The translations under genes and the position numbers were made by a program. Below, in pieces: positions 38,203 to 47,800 of a stretch of 64,000 nucleotides of DNA. Position 1 is the first letter of the stretch; each line of letters starts with the position of its first letter. The notes beneath the pieces were generated by a model, which saw only the letters and a program-made list of their open reading frames with translations, had not been told where the DNA came from and ran no database searches. The stretch is from Thermoanaerobaculia bacterium (GTDB taxonomy: Bacteria; Acidobacteriota; Thermoanaerobaculia; Multivoradales; J023): assembly GCA_030431255.1 (NCBI GenBank), contig JAUIJL010000011.1, positions 62,001 to 126,000 on the forward strand, read 5' to 3'.

Positions 38203-39138
38203 CTAGACGGTCTGCCAGAGCTCCACGAGCACACCGAAGGGCGCCATGAGGGTCGTGACCCGGCCTTCGCCGAGAGCAGGGTGGGCGATCATGGCCGGCG
38301 CGGTGGTGATTCTGCCCCCGGCGGCGAGGCAATCAGCGGTGGTTTGCTCGATATCTGGGCAGTCGAAGCGCAGGCCGCAAATGCCTCGGCTGGGAGGCCG
38401 GACCTCGGGTTGCTGGAAGAGCTCGGGACGAAAACGTAGCAAGGAAACTCGCGACTGCCCAGTGGCGTCCCTGAGCGTCTCGAGCTCAAAGGAGGAGCCG
38501 GCGGGTAAGCCCATGGCCTTTTCCCGAGACGCGCCGTCTCGTTTGGAGCGCAACACAGAGCTGAATCCCAATCCTTCTTGAAGGAATCGGCTACAACCGT
38601 CCAGATCCGAGACCACGAATTGGGTTTCGAGGGGCTCGGTGACCCCGAAGTAGGGCGAGACGGTGCCGTCTTTCAAAAGACCGTGTGCGGGCTGGGCAAG
38701 AATCACGTACTCGCCGTCGTAGGCTCGACCGAAGGCGACCAATCGTCCATGTCGACGGGCCCGAGGTCCGCGGGGGCCGACGCGAATCGGCTCTGAGTGG
38801 AATTCCACGCCATTGCCGCTCAAGCGGTAGTAGGAGCGCAGGATGTCTTCCGTGGCGAAGAGAAGGCCGAGGGGGCCGTTGCGGGTGACGTCGAAGTCCG
38901 GTCGGGCGGGAAGGTCGAAGGTCGGGATCAATCGCAGCCGGGGGCTGGTCGGCAGGTCCTGGCGGCCGAGCACCACCACATTCAGATGCTCGTTGATATG
39001 CCAGAGCCGTTGGCAGGTCTCCGCCGGAATCATGCCCCGGGTTCGAATCCTGAGCCCTAGATTGTTGGCGTAGAAATCCACCTGCCGGCGAAGATGACCG
39101 ACACCGATGGTGATTTCCTTCAGACCCGAGATCCCCAT
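38203..39138 (-). CDS. VOC (glyoxalase/dioxygenase fold) family protein
   Basis: A 311-residue protein with two VOC modules. The N-terminal one (about 5-135) starts LKEITIGVGHLRRQVDFYANNLGL. The C-terminal one (about 165-311) includes TQFVVSDLDGCSRFLQEGLGF and ends MAPFGVLVELWQ. Members bind a metal through His/Glu and act as glyoxalases, dioxygenases or resistance proteins. The reaction here cannot be assigned. It stands alone, with no clear operon partner. Confidence 0.88.
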   Translation of the reverse strand: MGISGLKEITIGVGHLRRQVDFYANNLGLRIRTRGMIPAETCQRLWHINEHLNVVVLGRQDLPTSPRLRLIPTFDLPARPDFDVTRNGPLGLLFATEDILRSYYRLSGNGVEFHSEPIRVGPRGPRARRHGRLVAFGRAYDGEYVILAQPAHGLLKDGTVSPYFGVTEPLETQFVVSDLDGCSRFLQEGLGFSSVLRSKRDGASREKAMGLPAGSSFELETLRDATGQSRVSLLRFRPELFQQPEVRPPSRGICGLRFDCPDIEQTTADCLAAGGRITTAPAMIAHPALGEGRVTTLMAPFGVLVELWQTV

Positions 39139-39237
39139 GGCTGCTGCTTCGCCCCTTCTTGATTGGCCTCGGGCATGCTTCGGCCCTCACCGAGGACCTT
39201 TCTTCCCCTCGCTCGACGTCGATCCTATTCTGTGGAT

Positions 39238-41337
39238 CTATTCTAAAGCCAGAGGTGGGCCGAGCAGCTCGCTTTTCCGCTTCAGCAGACGAAGATTCAG
39301 GGTTTGGCTCGGCAGCTCCTCTTGGGCCGCGGTCAGCGCCGAGCCGTCGAGGGTCACGAGATAGTGGCCCGAGAGGGTGGCCCCCAATCGTCGAATGGCT
39401 TGGTCGGCGAAGAGGCGGGTGCGGTAGTACGCGCCACCGGTGGCGGCGGCCACGCTTTGCAGGCCGACCTCGAGGGAGTGGTAGTCCGCATCGGTGACGT
39501 CGAGCACGAAAACGGAGGTCCGGGCAGCTTCCAGCGCCTCGACCGCCGGTCCGTATTCGGAGGTCATTCGAACCCCTTCACGGCTGAAACGTCCGAGCCC
39601 CCAGCCCAGGTAGATCATGAGCTTCTCCCCGGGCACCTCGGCCATGGCTCGGGCGGTCAGCTCCAAAGCCTTTTCCGGTGAGGCGACCTTTTTGGCTTGG
39701 CGAGCATCCCAATGGGAAGAAAGGGCTGACGGCTCGTCCGAATGCCGCAGCCTGGGCATGGATCCGAAGCCGAGGGTGGTTTGACGCAAGGCTTCCGCGA
39801 TCTCTTGTCGGTCTCGCGACCAATCCAGCCAGAGCTTGAGGTGGGAATCGAAGCTCACCACCGCCACCTGGTCGTGGGGGCCCAGGGTTTCCAGAATCTT
39901 GTCGGCGCGATGCAACAGCCGTCGATGGCCGCTCTTGCGCACGGCTTCCAATGCCGATTGAACAAAGATCACCACCCGGCGTCCGACCGGTGGCGGTCTC
40001 ACGCCCAGGGCTTTGAGCTCGGCTCGGTCCAGGGGAGAGAGCTGCTCCGGCTCGTCGGCATCCACCCAACGCACGGCGACCACGGGAATGGGGCTCTTGC
40101 CCCAGGAAGCTTCGAAATCGTCGAGTTTGAGATCGCGCAGGGGAGCGCCCGAACGGTCGACGGCATAGATCCGAAAGCGCACCAAACGCACGGTGATCTG
40201 GTCGGTGAAAGTCTCTAGGTCGGATTCGGGAGTGTTCTCCTTCGAGCTTTCCGGGGGTGTCCACGTGTCGACCCGCTGGGCATGGTCCGGAAGCTCCGCA
40301 AGCCAACCCGTGCCCTCTTCCGTGCCTTTTTCTGTGTCTCCTTCCGCAATTCCTGGCGTATTGCCTTCTGTGGGCTCGGAAGGACCGGGCTCGGGATGCA
40401 ACGACACCCGGATGGTGGATTGGCCGGAAGTCTTTCGATCCGGGAGGTCGTAGCGGGGAACTTTACGCACGCTGAAGAGTGGTGTGGCCTTGGTGACCTC
40501 GATTCTGCGGATCCAAAGCCCCGGGTCGATCCACAGCTCCGTCTCCAGCAGACCGCCGTCGCGGGACAGCAATAGACGCCGACAGGTCAGCGCGTCGTCG
40601 GGACCGCAGGCAGCCTGGCCTTCGAGAGAAACCGCTTGCACGTCGGCGAAGGGTTGCGAAGAACCCGCCAAGGCCAGGGGAACGAGCAAGGTCTCGTAAC
40701 CGTCGATGCCCAATCCGTCGGCGATGGCGGCGGTCAAGGACCGTGCCTCTCGGTATTGATTCAGAGTGCTCTCGAATTCGAAAACCTTGTCCCCCTGGCG
40801 CCAAATCCGTCGCCAGGTCCCCCCGATCCGAAGCACCAGCTCAAAGGTGTCGTAGTGCAGCCGGGTTTGCACTTCGAGCTCTGGTTGACGACCCGACGGA
40901 CCGATCCGCTCGATGGTGCCGTGGTCTCGATAATGCCGCACGCCTCGATAGTGCCGCTCCACCCGGTCGAGCAGCTCGAAACCGCTCAAGGCGTGCTCTC
41001 CCGACTCCTCAGCCGTGGAGCCTGCCGGAAGTGCGCAGAGCCAGAAGAGCGCGGCAAACATCCAAGCCCAACACGCCTTGGGTGTCTTGACCTTAGCAGC
41101 CTGTGGCGGAAGTCTGGCGCCGGCGAGAGCTGCGAATTTTTCGTCGAATCGAGGCGCGAAAACCGCAGGCGATTCGGGAATCGTCGAGGTTTTCCAACGA
41201 AGAGTCGGCGGAAAAGGCGCGCTCGCAGCGCGGTGAGACTTTTGCCACAGGCTGTTAGGCGGGGTGGCCTCGGCGATCGTGGAACGGAAAGGAGTCGATG
41301 GTTTGGCTTGCAGGAAAGCTCGAGCTTCGGTCATCAC
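39238..41337 (-). CDS. VWFA-related secreted protein (second)
   Basis: Up to 699 residues. A hydrophobic segment at about 90-108 (WMFAALFWLCALPAG) looks like a signal peptide, so the true start may be the ATG at 41061 (about 607 residues), though no strong ribosome binding site is seen at either. A beta-rich N-terminal domain (about 115-300), an acidic Glu/Thr/Gly linker and then a VWFA-like domain (VVIFVQSALEAVRKSGHRRLLH, VVSFDSHLKLWLDW, VFVLDVTDADYHSL) follow. The MIDAS Asp-x-Ser is not evident, so metal binding is doubtful. Role unknown. Confidence 0.82.
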   Translation of the reverse strand: MMTEARAFLQAKPSTPFRSTIAEATPPNSLWQKSHRAASAPFPPTLRWKTSTIPESPAVFAPRFDEKFAALAGARLPPQAAKVKTPKACWAWMFAALFWLCALPAGSTAEESGEHALSGFELLDRVERHYRGVRHYRDHGTIERIGPSGRQPELEVQTRLHYDTFELVLRIGGTWRRIWRQGDKVFEFESTLNQYREARSLTAAIADGLGIDGYETLLVPLALAGSSQPFADVQAVSLEGQAACGPDDALTCRRLLLSRDGGLLETELWIDPGLWIRRIEVTKATPLFSVRKVPRYDLPDRKTSGQSTIRVSLHPEPGPSEPTEGNTPGIAEGDTEKGTEEGTGWLAELPDHAQRVDTWTPPESSKENTPESDLETFTDQITVRLVRFRIYAVDRSGAPLRDLKLDDFEASWGKSPIPVVAVRWVDADEPEQLSPLDRAELKALGVRPPPVGRRVVIFVQSALEAVRKSGHRRLLHRADKILETLGPHDQVAVVSFDSHLKLWLDWSRDRQEIAEALRQTTLGFGSMPRLRHSDEPSALSSHWDARQAKKVASPEKALELTARAMAEVPGEKLMIYLGWGLGRFSREGVRMTSEYGPAVEALEAARTSVFVLDVTDADYHSLEVGLQSVAAATGGAYYRTRLFADQAIRRLGATLSGHYLVTLDGSALTAAQEELPSQTLNLRLLKRKSELLGPPLALE

Positions 41338-41448
41338 CGGATCCTAGCAGTCCGTGGATTGGGTAAGGGTGATCTGACTCGGGTGGTTGGGCGTGAGGGG
41401 TCGATCGCAGAATGGGTGGGAGCTGAGCCGAGGTCGGCAGGAGGTGTA

Positions 41449-41523
41449 TGACCGAATTCGGCCAAGTGTCCGAATTCGGTCACTGCTTGGCCCTTGCTTT
41501 ATGGCTGTTCTGTACGAAATCGG
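41449..41523. promoter_or_regulatory. Cluster of CCGAATTCGG palindromic sites, operator-like
   Basis: TGACCGAATTCGG at 41449-41461 and its exact inverse at 41470-41482 form 13-bp arms around 8 nt. Each arm contains the self-palindromic CCGAATTCGG, with centres 18 bp apart. A degenerate third site, ACGAAATCGG, lies at 41514-41523. It is 112 bp upstream of the VWFA-related gene (minus strand). The layout suggests a dimeric repressor, which is not identified. Confidence 0.5.
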
Positions 41524-41997
41524 TCAGCTTTGCGGGCCATGGGTGTGATTCAGTGATCGATCTCGCCGAGGATCGATTTCTGACGACTTCTTAAATGTTG
41601 CCGTCAAGGACTTTAGGCCTTTTAGCAGCAGATTTTACCGATTATCCGCCAGCCTGGCATGTCATGTGCTTAGAGAAGGAGTCAGAGAGCGGGCTCCGAA
41701 ACGTGGGGTTCCGCGAAGGCCAAATTCACGGGCGATGGTCGCCGAGCTTCCCAGTCATACTTCACAGGGGGCGACCGACAAGCTCTTCATGGTCTTCCCG
41801 GAATTCCATGTTCTTCGGAGCACTTTTTTTGCCCGGAATTCTCGCTCTACAAGAGAGCTCAGCCCCAGATGATCAGTCCCGCACAGACTCGTCCTCGAGC
41901 GAGCAGGGATCTCCGAGCCTGTTTTCGCTCCTACTTGGTAAAGTTTTCTACCCATTGGAATGTGAAAGTGGTCGTGGTCTGAGGGATAGCGCGCGCC

Positions 41998-42025
41998 AAA
42001 AAAGAAGCCGGGCAAATGCCCGGCT
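41998..42025 (-). terminator. Minus-strand Rho-independent terminator with no assigned gene
   Basis: AGCCGGGC (42006-42013) pairs with GCCCGGCT (42018-42025). On the minus strand the stem is followed by TTC and six T (41998-42003). The nearest minus-strand gene upstream, the HAD phosphatase, ends 364 nt earlier, so this may end a long 3' UTR or a separate small RNA. Confidence 0.7.
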
Positions 42026-42388
42026 CATCGACAGGGGACTTTAGATATATCGGTTGCCGGAAGCGGGTTGCTCCGGTAAGATCTAGATCTTCAGAAATCT
42101 ATGACATCAAAGGCTTTGTGGGCATCGATTCCATGGGTCTGCGCAGTGCGAGCGTGCGCTACCGAATGTTTATTCGGAGACGTCCGATTCTGTGCATGGT
42201 CATGGAAGATGACCTGCTTCACGCGGGGGGCTAGCGTTGCGAGGATCCTATGATCTCAAGATGACGGTAAAGATTACGATTGATAGGTTTTCTACCGACT
42301 GTCCGGTGGGTTGCCAGGGTGGGCTGCCGGGGAGAGCAACCGGGTTGAGCTGCCGGGGCGAGATCCGCCGGCGTCCGCCGTGGGGAGA

Positions 42389-43069
42389 TCAGCGGAAGAG
42401 GGAAAATTGCAGGGAAGCTTGTTGGAGGTCGGGAAAGACCCAATCCGCACCGGCCTGCCGTAGGCTTTCGGCATCGGTAAAGCCGGTGGCGACGGCTAGG
42501 CAGCGGACCCCCGAGGCATGGGCACAGTCGATGTCGAGGTGGGTATCGCCGACGATCAGGACTTGGGGGGGCTCAAAGGCGTGGCCGGTGCGGCGTGCCC
42601 GGCTGAGGGCCACGGGCACCAGCTCGCGACGATCGAGACCGTCGTCACCGAAGGCGCCGACGGAAAAGAATCGATCGAGCTGAAAGCGCGACAGCTTGAT
42701 GCGCGCCCCGTCGCGCCAATTGCCGGTGAGCAACCCGAGCTCGATGTCGTCCCGGCGGCTCAGACGCTCCAAGAGCTCGACAACGCCGGGCAAGACCGTC
42801 ATTTCGGCGGGATCCAGGCGCTGCTCCAGCTTTTGTAGGTAGAGATTCCTCATGTCGGGGATCCGAGAATGGATCTCGCCGAGATTTAGACCCGCGCCGC
42901 GAACCATCTCGATCACCAGCAAAGAGTCGGTTTTTCCGGCAAAGCTGTAATTCTCAGGTTTGCGGAAAGAGCCGTAGATCTCCTTCAAGGCCTCGAGAAA
43001 GATATGACCGACCTGCCGGCCGCAGCTCAGCAAGGTGCCGTCGATATCGAAGAGCACGAGCTTTTTCAC
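42389..43069 (-). CDS. HAD-superfamily phosphatase
   Basis: A 226-residue HAD hydrolase. Motif I is LFDIDGTLL with the nucleophile Asp at about residue 8, motif II is LGLLTGNW, the Lys is in the AGADWV-preceding helix region, and motif IV is IVGDTHLDIDCA. The cap looks helical (type C1), as in phosphoglycolate-phosphatase-like enzymes. The substrate is uncertain. The start is GTG at 43069. It follows the PQQ dehydrogenase by 94 nt. Confidence 0.9.
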   Translation of the reverse strand: MKKLVLFDIDGTLLSCGRQVGHIFLEALKEIYGSFRKPENYSFAGKTDSLLVIEMVRGAGLNLGEIHSRIPDMRNLYLQKLEQRLDPAEMTVLPGVVELLERLSRRDDIELGLLTGNWRDGARIKLSRFQLDRFFSVGAFGDDGLDRRELVPVALSRARRTGHAFEPPQVLIVGDTHLDIDCAHASGVRCLAVATGFTDAESLRQAGADWVFPDLQQASLQFSLFR

Positions 43070-43162
43070 CCGGGCAGTCTACCAGGCGGAACCAAATGGA
43101 GCGATTTCGTGAGCGTTCGTCCCCGAGGGACAGACGCCGTGTCGGGGCTCACCTTGCCGCTT

Positions 43163-44794
43163 TCAGGGGCAATCCGGGAAAGCGAAGGTGTCAGAGACCG
43201 GTTGGAATGCTGCCCCCAGGGACTTCTCGTAGGTTCGGGTCGTTCCGGTTTGAGTGTCGAGAACCTCGATTCGGGTTTCCACGTCGGTCAAGCCGGCAAT
43301 GAAGACCCAATAGTGGCCGAAACCCTCGCAAGCATCGAGCACCTTGACGAAGAGCTCCGGGTTGTTCTCACCGAAGAACCAAAAGAAACCACCGTCACCG
43401 GTGAGATTCGAGCCTTCCGCTTCCGTGGGCTCGCCGTCCGCCACGCGCCAGGTGGCTCGGGTTTGGAATCGACCGTCGTTCAAACAAAGGGTGGTGGCGT
43501 CTTGCTCGCAGGAGCTGCTGCCGTCGCCGGGTTCGATGCCCAGGAGACGTCCGTCCGTGGTCACCATGTAGAGCTCGCCCTGGGTATCCTCGCCGAAAGC
43601 CGTCACCCTAGGGGCGCGCAGACCGGTGTCCATATGAGCCCAGGCCTCACCTTCCTGTATCGCGGCCCACAGGATGCCACTACAAAAGTCACCATGGATG
43701 TAGGCGCCGTCGAGCCCGGGCAGCTTTGAGCCGCGATAGACGAATCCGCCGATGACGGCGCAGCTCTCGCCGGTTTCGTATTCCAAAACCGGTGGTGTGT
43801 AGGCCGGGGAGTCGCACGGCGGTGGGGTGGAAGCGCAACCTGCCACATTCTCGAGGCAGAGGGTGCCTTCCAAGGTTTTCCAACCGTAGTTTCGCCCACC
43901 CGGGTCGTCTGCCGGCTGGAGGTTGACCTCCTCGCGGGAGTCCTCACCGACGTCGCCGATCCACAGATCACCGCCGACCCGGTCGAAGGAAAAGCGCCAA
44001 GGGTTGCGCAATCCGAGGGCCCACACGGCATCGGCAGCCCCTTCCACCCCAACGAATGGATTGGACGCCGGAACGCTGTGGAAGGGCGGCACCGCGGCCC
44101 CTTGGTCGACGTCGATGCGCAGAATCTTGCCTTGGAGGGAGGCGAGATCTTGGGCTGAGCAAAGGGGGTCGAAACCGGGACCGCTATCGCCGGTGGAGAT
44201 GTAGAGGAAGCCATCAGGACCGAAGGCCAGATGGTTGCCGTCGTGCTGACCCACGGATTGATCGATGGACAACAGCACCACCTCGGTCGAAGGATCGACG
44301 AAATTCGGATCTTTGGACACGGTGAATCGGCTGATCACCGTCTGTAGATCGCGATTGACGTAGAGCGTGAAGAGGAATTCAGTGCCGGCGTAATCCGGGT
44401 GGAAGACGAAGCTGTAAAAGCCGTCGAGGTCATTCTCGAATCGAACCCGCTCTCGAATATCCAGGAACGGGGTGGGGCGAAGGGCGCCGTCGGCGAAGAT
44501 CAAGATGCGCCCATCCCTCAGGCCGATGAACAGCCGCTCGTCCCCGGCATTGGCCAGGGACGTGGGCGTCTCGAGACCCGTGAGCAGCTCGTTGAGCTGC
44601 AGGTCCTGCAACAGCTCGGTGGGTAGCACCTTGGCCGCCCGAGCCTGCTCTGGACCCTCGGCGGCCTGCGGTTGGGCGGTGAGATGGGGAGCCGCAGCCG
44701 ACAGCCAGGCCAGGACTGCGACGGTCAATGCGGTTCCGACGATGGGCGGAATGCGATGTCTGCCTGATCTGCCGAATCTGCCTAGTGGGTCCAT
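43163..44794 (-). CDS. PQQ-dependent sugar dehydrogenase with C-terminal beta domain
   Basis: About 543 residues, exported (signal anchor about 15-40, TALTVAVLAWLSAAAPHL). The six-bladed soluble glucose/sorbosone dehydrogenase propeller is clear: LETPTSLANAGDERLFIGLRDG, FHPDYAGTEFLFTLYVNRD, HDGNHLAFGPDGFLYISTGD, NPWRFSFDR. The C-terminal 110 residues (LCLNDGRFQTRATW, FFWFFGENNPELFVKVLD, YWVFIAGLTDVE) form a beta module common in secreted proteins of this bacterial group. ATG at 44794 is preferred since GGGGAG lies 6 nt upstream. The BNR gene ends 77 nt before it on the same strand. Confidence 0.9.
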   Translation of the reverse strand: MDPLGRFGRSGRHRIPPIVGTALTVAVLAWLSAAAPHLTAQPQAAEGPEQARAAKVLPTELLQDLQLNELLTGLETPTSLANAGDERLFIGLRDGRILIFADGALRPTPFLDIRERVRFENDLDGFYSFVFHPDYAGTEFLFTLYVNRDLQTVISRFTVSKDPNFVDPSTEVVLLSIDQSVGQHDGNHLAFGPDGFLYISTGDSGPGFDPLCSAQDLASLQGKILRIDVDQGAAVPPFHSVPASNPFVGVEGAADAVWALGLRNPWRFSFDRVGGDLWIGDVGEDSREEVNLQPADDPGGRNYGWKTLEGTLCLENVAGCASTPPPCDSPAYTPPVLEYETGESCAVIGGFVYRGSKLPGLDGAYIHGDFCSGILWAAIQEGEAWAHMDTGLRAPRVTAFGEDTQGELYMVTTDGRLLGIEPGDGSSSCEQDATTLCLNDGRFQTRATWRVADGEPTEAEGSNLTGDGGFFWFFGENNPELFVKVLDACEGFGHYWVFIAGLTDVETRIEVLDTQTGTTRTYEKSLGAAFQPVSDTFAFPDCP

Positions 44795-44871
44795 GGGCGG
44801 CTCCCCGGTCGGTTCGTTGGAGGTCGTTCGTTGAGGACGTTCGTTGGTGGAATCCAGCAACGCTTCGCCGA

Positions 44872-47800
44872 TCACTCCTTCGACCAGGACGGCACGCGTC
44901 CCGGGGTCCATGGAGCTCCGGCGGCTTCGAGCTTCTGCTCGAGGGCGGGTAAGTCCTGCTCGACGACGCGCCGCAGATCCTCCAGCACCGGTCCGAAGAG
45001 ATCCGCCGCCCGTTCGTATTCCTCGTGCGCCGTGCCGGTGGGCGCCGACGACGCCGACCACGATCCTTCCACTACGGTGCCGATCCTGCCGCTGATGCCC
45101 GTGTGGGTCGGCTCGGAGGCGCGGGCGACCACCGCGTCGCCCACCAGGGCGATTTGCAGACGGCGCAGCTCGGCTTCCAATCGGTCGGCTTCCTCCGACC
45201 AGGTGAGCTCGGCCCCCGGAGTCTGGTGAATGGCTCGGGCCACATGGGCGACCCGCTCCGTGGCTTCCCCGTGGGCGGCGAGCGCCCCGAGCACGGCCCG
45301 CTGGAGCTCCGCTGCTTTTTGGTGGAAGGCCGCCGCCGCTTCCTGATCGTCCGCCGCCAGGGTGGCGAGACCAAGACTCTTCACCGTGAACGAACGCTCA
45401 CCGTGGTCGGTGCTTTCGCCCCGCACCACCGTCTGGAAGCTCACCGAATACTCGCCCGGCACCACCGGCGGACCCTGGACCGGCGAGGTGAACGGATCGA
45501 AGCTCTCCTGGGCGTGCAGGTCGATGGGGTTGGGCGCCGGATAGCGCAGGTCCCAGGCCACGCGGTGGAAGCCGGAGCCCGCGGGCCCTTCGAGACGCCG
45601 GATCACATGGCCGTCGGCATCGCGCACGGTGAGCACCACTTTGGGAGCCTTTTCATTTTTCTCCGCCCGCAGCTCGTCCCAGGTCGGGTAGGCCACCGGC
45701 TCTCCCGCCTCAACCAGCTCCTGTTCCTTTTCCTTGCGCTCAGCCTCCAGAGTTTTGAAGCCGTCCTTCAAATAGTAGGTAAAGACGGCTCCGAACGGAG
45801 GATTCTCCGCCATGTAGAAGTCATCGCCTTGGAAGGATTTGCCGGCAAGCCCCAGGGGCAAGGCCTCGTGGTAGGCCCAAGCGTCGCGGATGGAGAACGA
45901 TGCGAAGGCGTTCTCCAAGGTCTGCTCATCGGATGCTCTCAGGGCCGCGAGGTCGTCGAGCACGAAGAAACCCCGACCGAAGCTGCCGAGCACTAAATCG
46001 TCCACGACGTCTTGGATCACCAAGTCGCGGATCGCGACGGTCGGTACGCCACCCTTGAGCTGGACCCACGTCCCGCCACCGTCCGGCGTGAAAAAAGCGC
46101 CGAATTCCGTGCCCGCGAAGAGCAGCTCGGCCTTTTTCGGATCTTGCTCGACCGCGTAGACGGATCCGCGCTCGGGCAAAGCGCCGTCCCCGGTGCCCGA
46201 GATCGAGCTCCAGGACTTGCCGCGGTCCGTGCTCTTCAGCAGATAGGGCTTGAAATCACCCATTTTGTGGTTGTTGAAGGCCGCGAAGACCGTGTCCGGA
46301 TCGTGGTGCGAGGCCCGCACCCGATTGACGTAGGCGCGCTCGGGCACGCCCGGGAAGGTTTCGATCTTGGTCCAGGTGTCGCCGCCGTTCTCCGTCACGT
46401 GGACGAGACCATCGTCGCTGCCGACGTAGATCAAACCTTCGACCAAAGCGGACTCGGAGACGGTGACCAGGTTGCCGTAGATGGACGTGGATCGATTCTT
46501 CGAGACCGCGTCGATCGACCACACGCGATCCATGACCGGCAATTTGTTGCGGTCGAGATTGCGGGTGAGGTCGCCGGAGATGGCGGTCCAGCTCTGACCC
46601 CGGTCGTCGGACCGAAAGAGCCGGTCGGCACCGAAGTAGAGGCGGGTCGGCGAATGGGGGCTGATTTGCAGCGGGGCGTCCCAATTCCACACCAAAGGCG
46701 CGTCGTCGGGCCCAGTCTTGGGCTGGATGAGGGTGGTCTCACCGCTCGCTCGATCGAAGCGCACCAAACCGCCGTGCTGCCATTGGGAATAGACGATGTC
46801 CGGGTTTTCGGGATCCACCTGGGGTTGGAAGCCGTCGCCGCCCACGGTGACGAACCAATCGCTGTTGCGGATGCCGCTGGCGTGGTTCGTGCGCACCGGT
46901 CCGCCGAGGGTGAAGTTGTCCTGGGTGCCGCCGTAAACGTAGTAGAAGGGGCTCTCATTCGACACCGTCAAGCGATAGAACTGGGTGATCGGCAAGTTGC
47001 CGTAATACTTCCAGCTCTGGGCCTGATCCCACGACTCGTAGAGCCCGCCGTCACAGCCCGCCAGCAGGTGCTCGGGATTTTTCGGATCGATCCACAGGGC
47101 GTGGTTGTCCACGTGTTTGGATCGTTCGTTGATGCCGCTCCAAGTCTTGCCGCCGTCAGGGCTGACCTGCATCCAGGTGTCCATGCTGTAGACGCGGTCT
47201 GCGTCGTGGGGGTCGGCGATGATCTCTTGGTAATACTGAGGGCTGCCGGAGACATAACCCGAGCGCTTATGCCAGCTCTCCCCGCGATCCGTGGAGCGGT
47301 AGAAGCCGCCGCCGTCCGCCGCCTCGACGATGGCGTAGACGGTGTCTGGCTGGTCGATGCTCTGGGCCAAACCGATCCGGCCGATATCCCCGGAGGGCAG
47401 CCCGCGATTCACCTTGCGCCAGTTTTCACCGCCATCGGTGGATTTGTAGATGGTGCTCTCCGGCCCACCGTTGATCAACGTCCACACGTGACGTCGACGC
47501 TGGTAGGCCGCGGCGATCAACGTGTCTGGATCCCGCGGGTCCATCAGCAGGTCGGAGACGCCCGTATGCTCGGAAATCTCCAACGCGAGCTTCCAGGTTT
47601 TGCCGCCGTCGACGGATTTATACAACCCGCGCTCTCCGCCCTTGGACCACAGCGGGCCCTGGGCGGCGACGTACACCACGTCGGAATCCCTCGGGTCGAT
47701 GATGATCTTGGCGATGTGCTCGCTGTCCTTGAGCCCCATGTGGGTCCAGGAGGCGCCGCCGTCGAGGGATTTGTAGACGCCGTCACCGTAACCCACGCTG

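Larger units (their letters stand above)
41338..42388. other. 1 kb region without a convincing gene
   Basis: Lower in GC and codon bias than its surroundings. Open frames at 41595-42044 (+) and 41755-42015 (-) have no recognisable content. It holds a cluster of CCGAATTCGG palindromes (41449-41523) and a minus-strand terminator (41998-42025) that belongs to no called gene. Confidence 0.5.

Noticed and set aside
39040-39065. GGTTCGAATCC, a tRNA T-loop-like sequence
   Set aside because: It lies inside the VOC gene, and no acceptor or anticodon arms can be formed around it.
41595-42044. 149-codon plus-strand frame in the gene-poor kilobase
   Set aside because: No ribosome binding site, weak codon bias and no recognisable fold.
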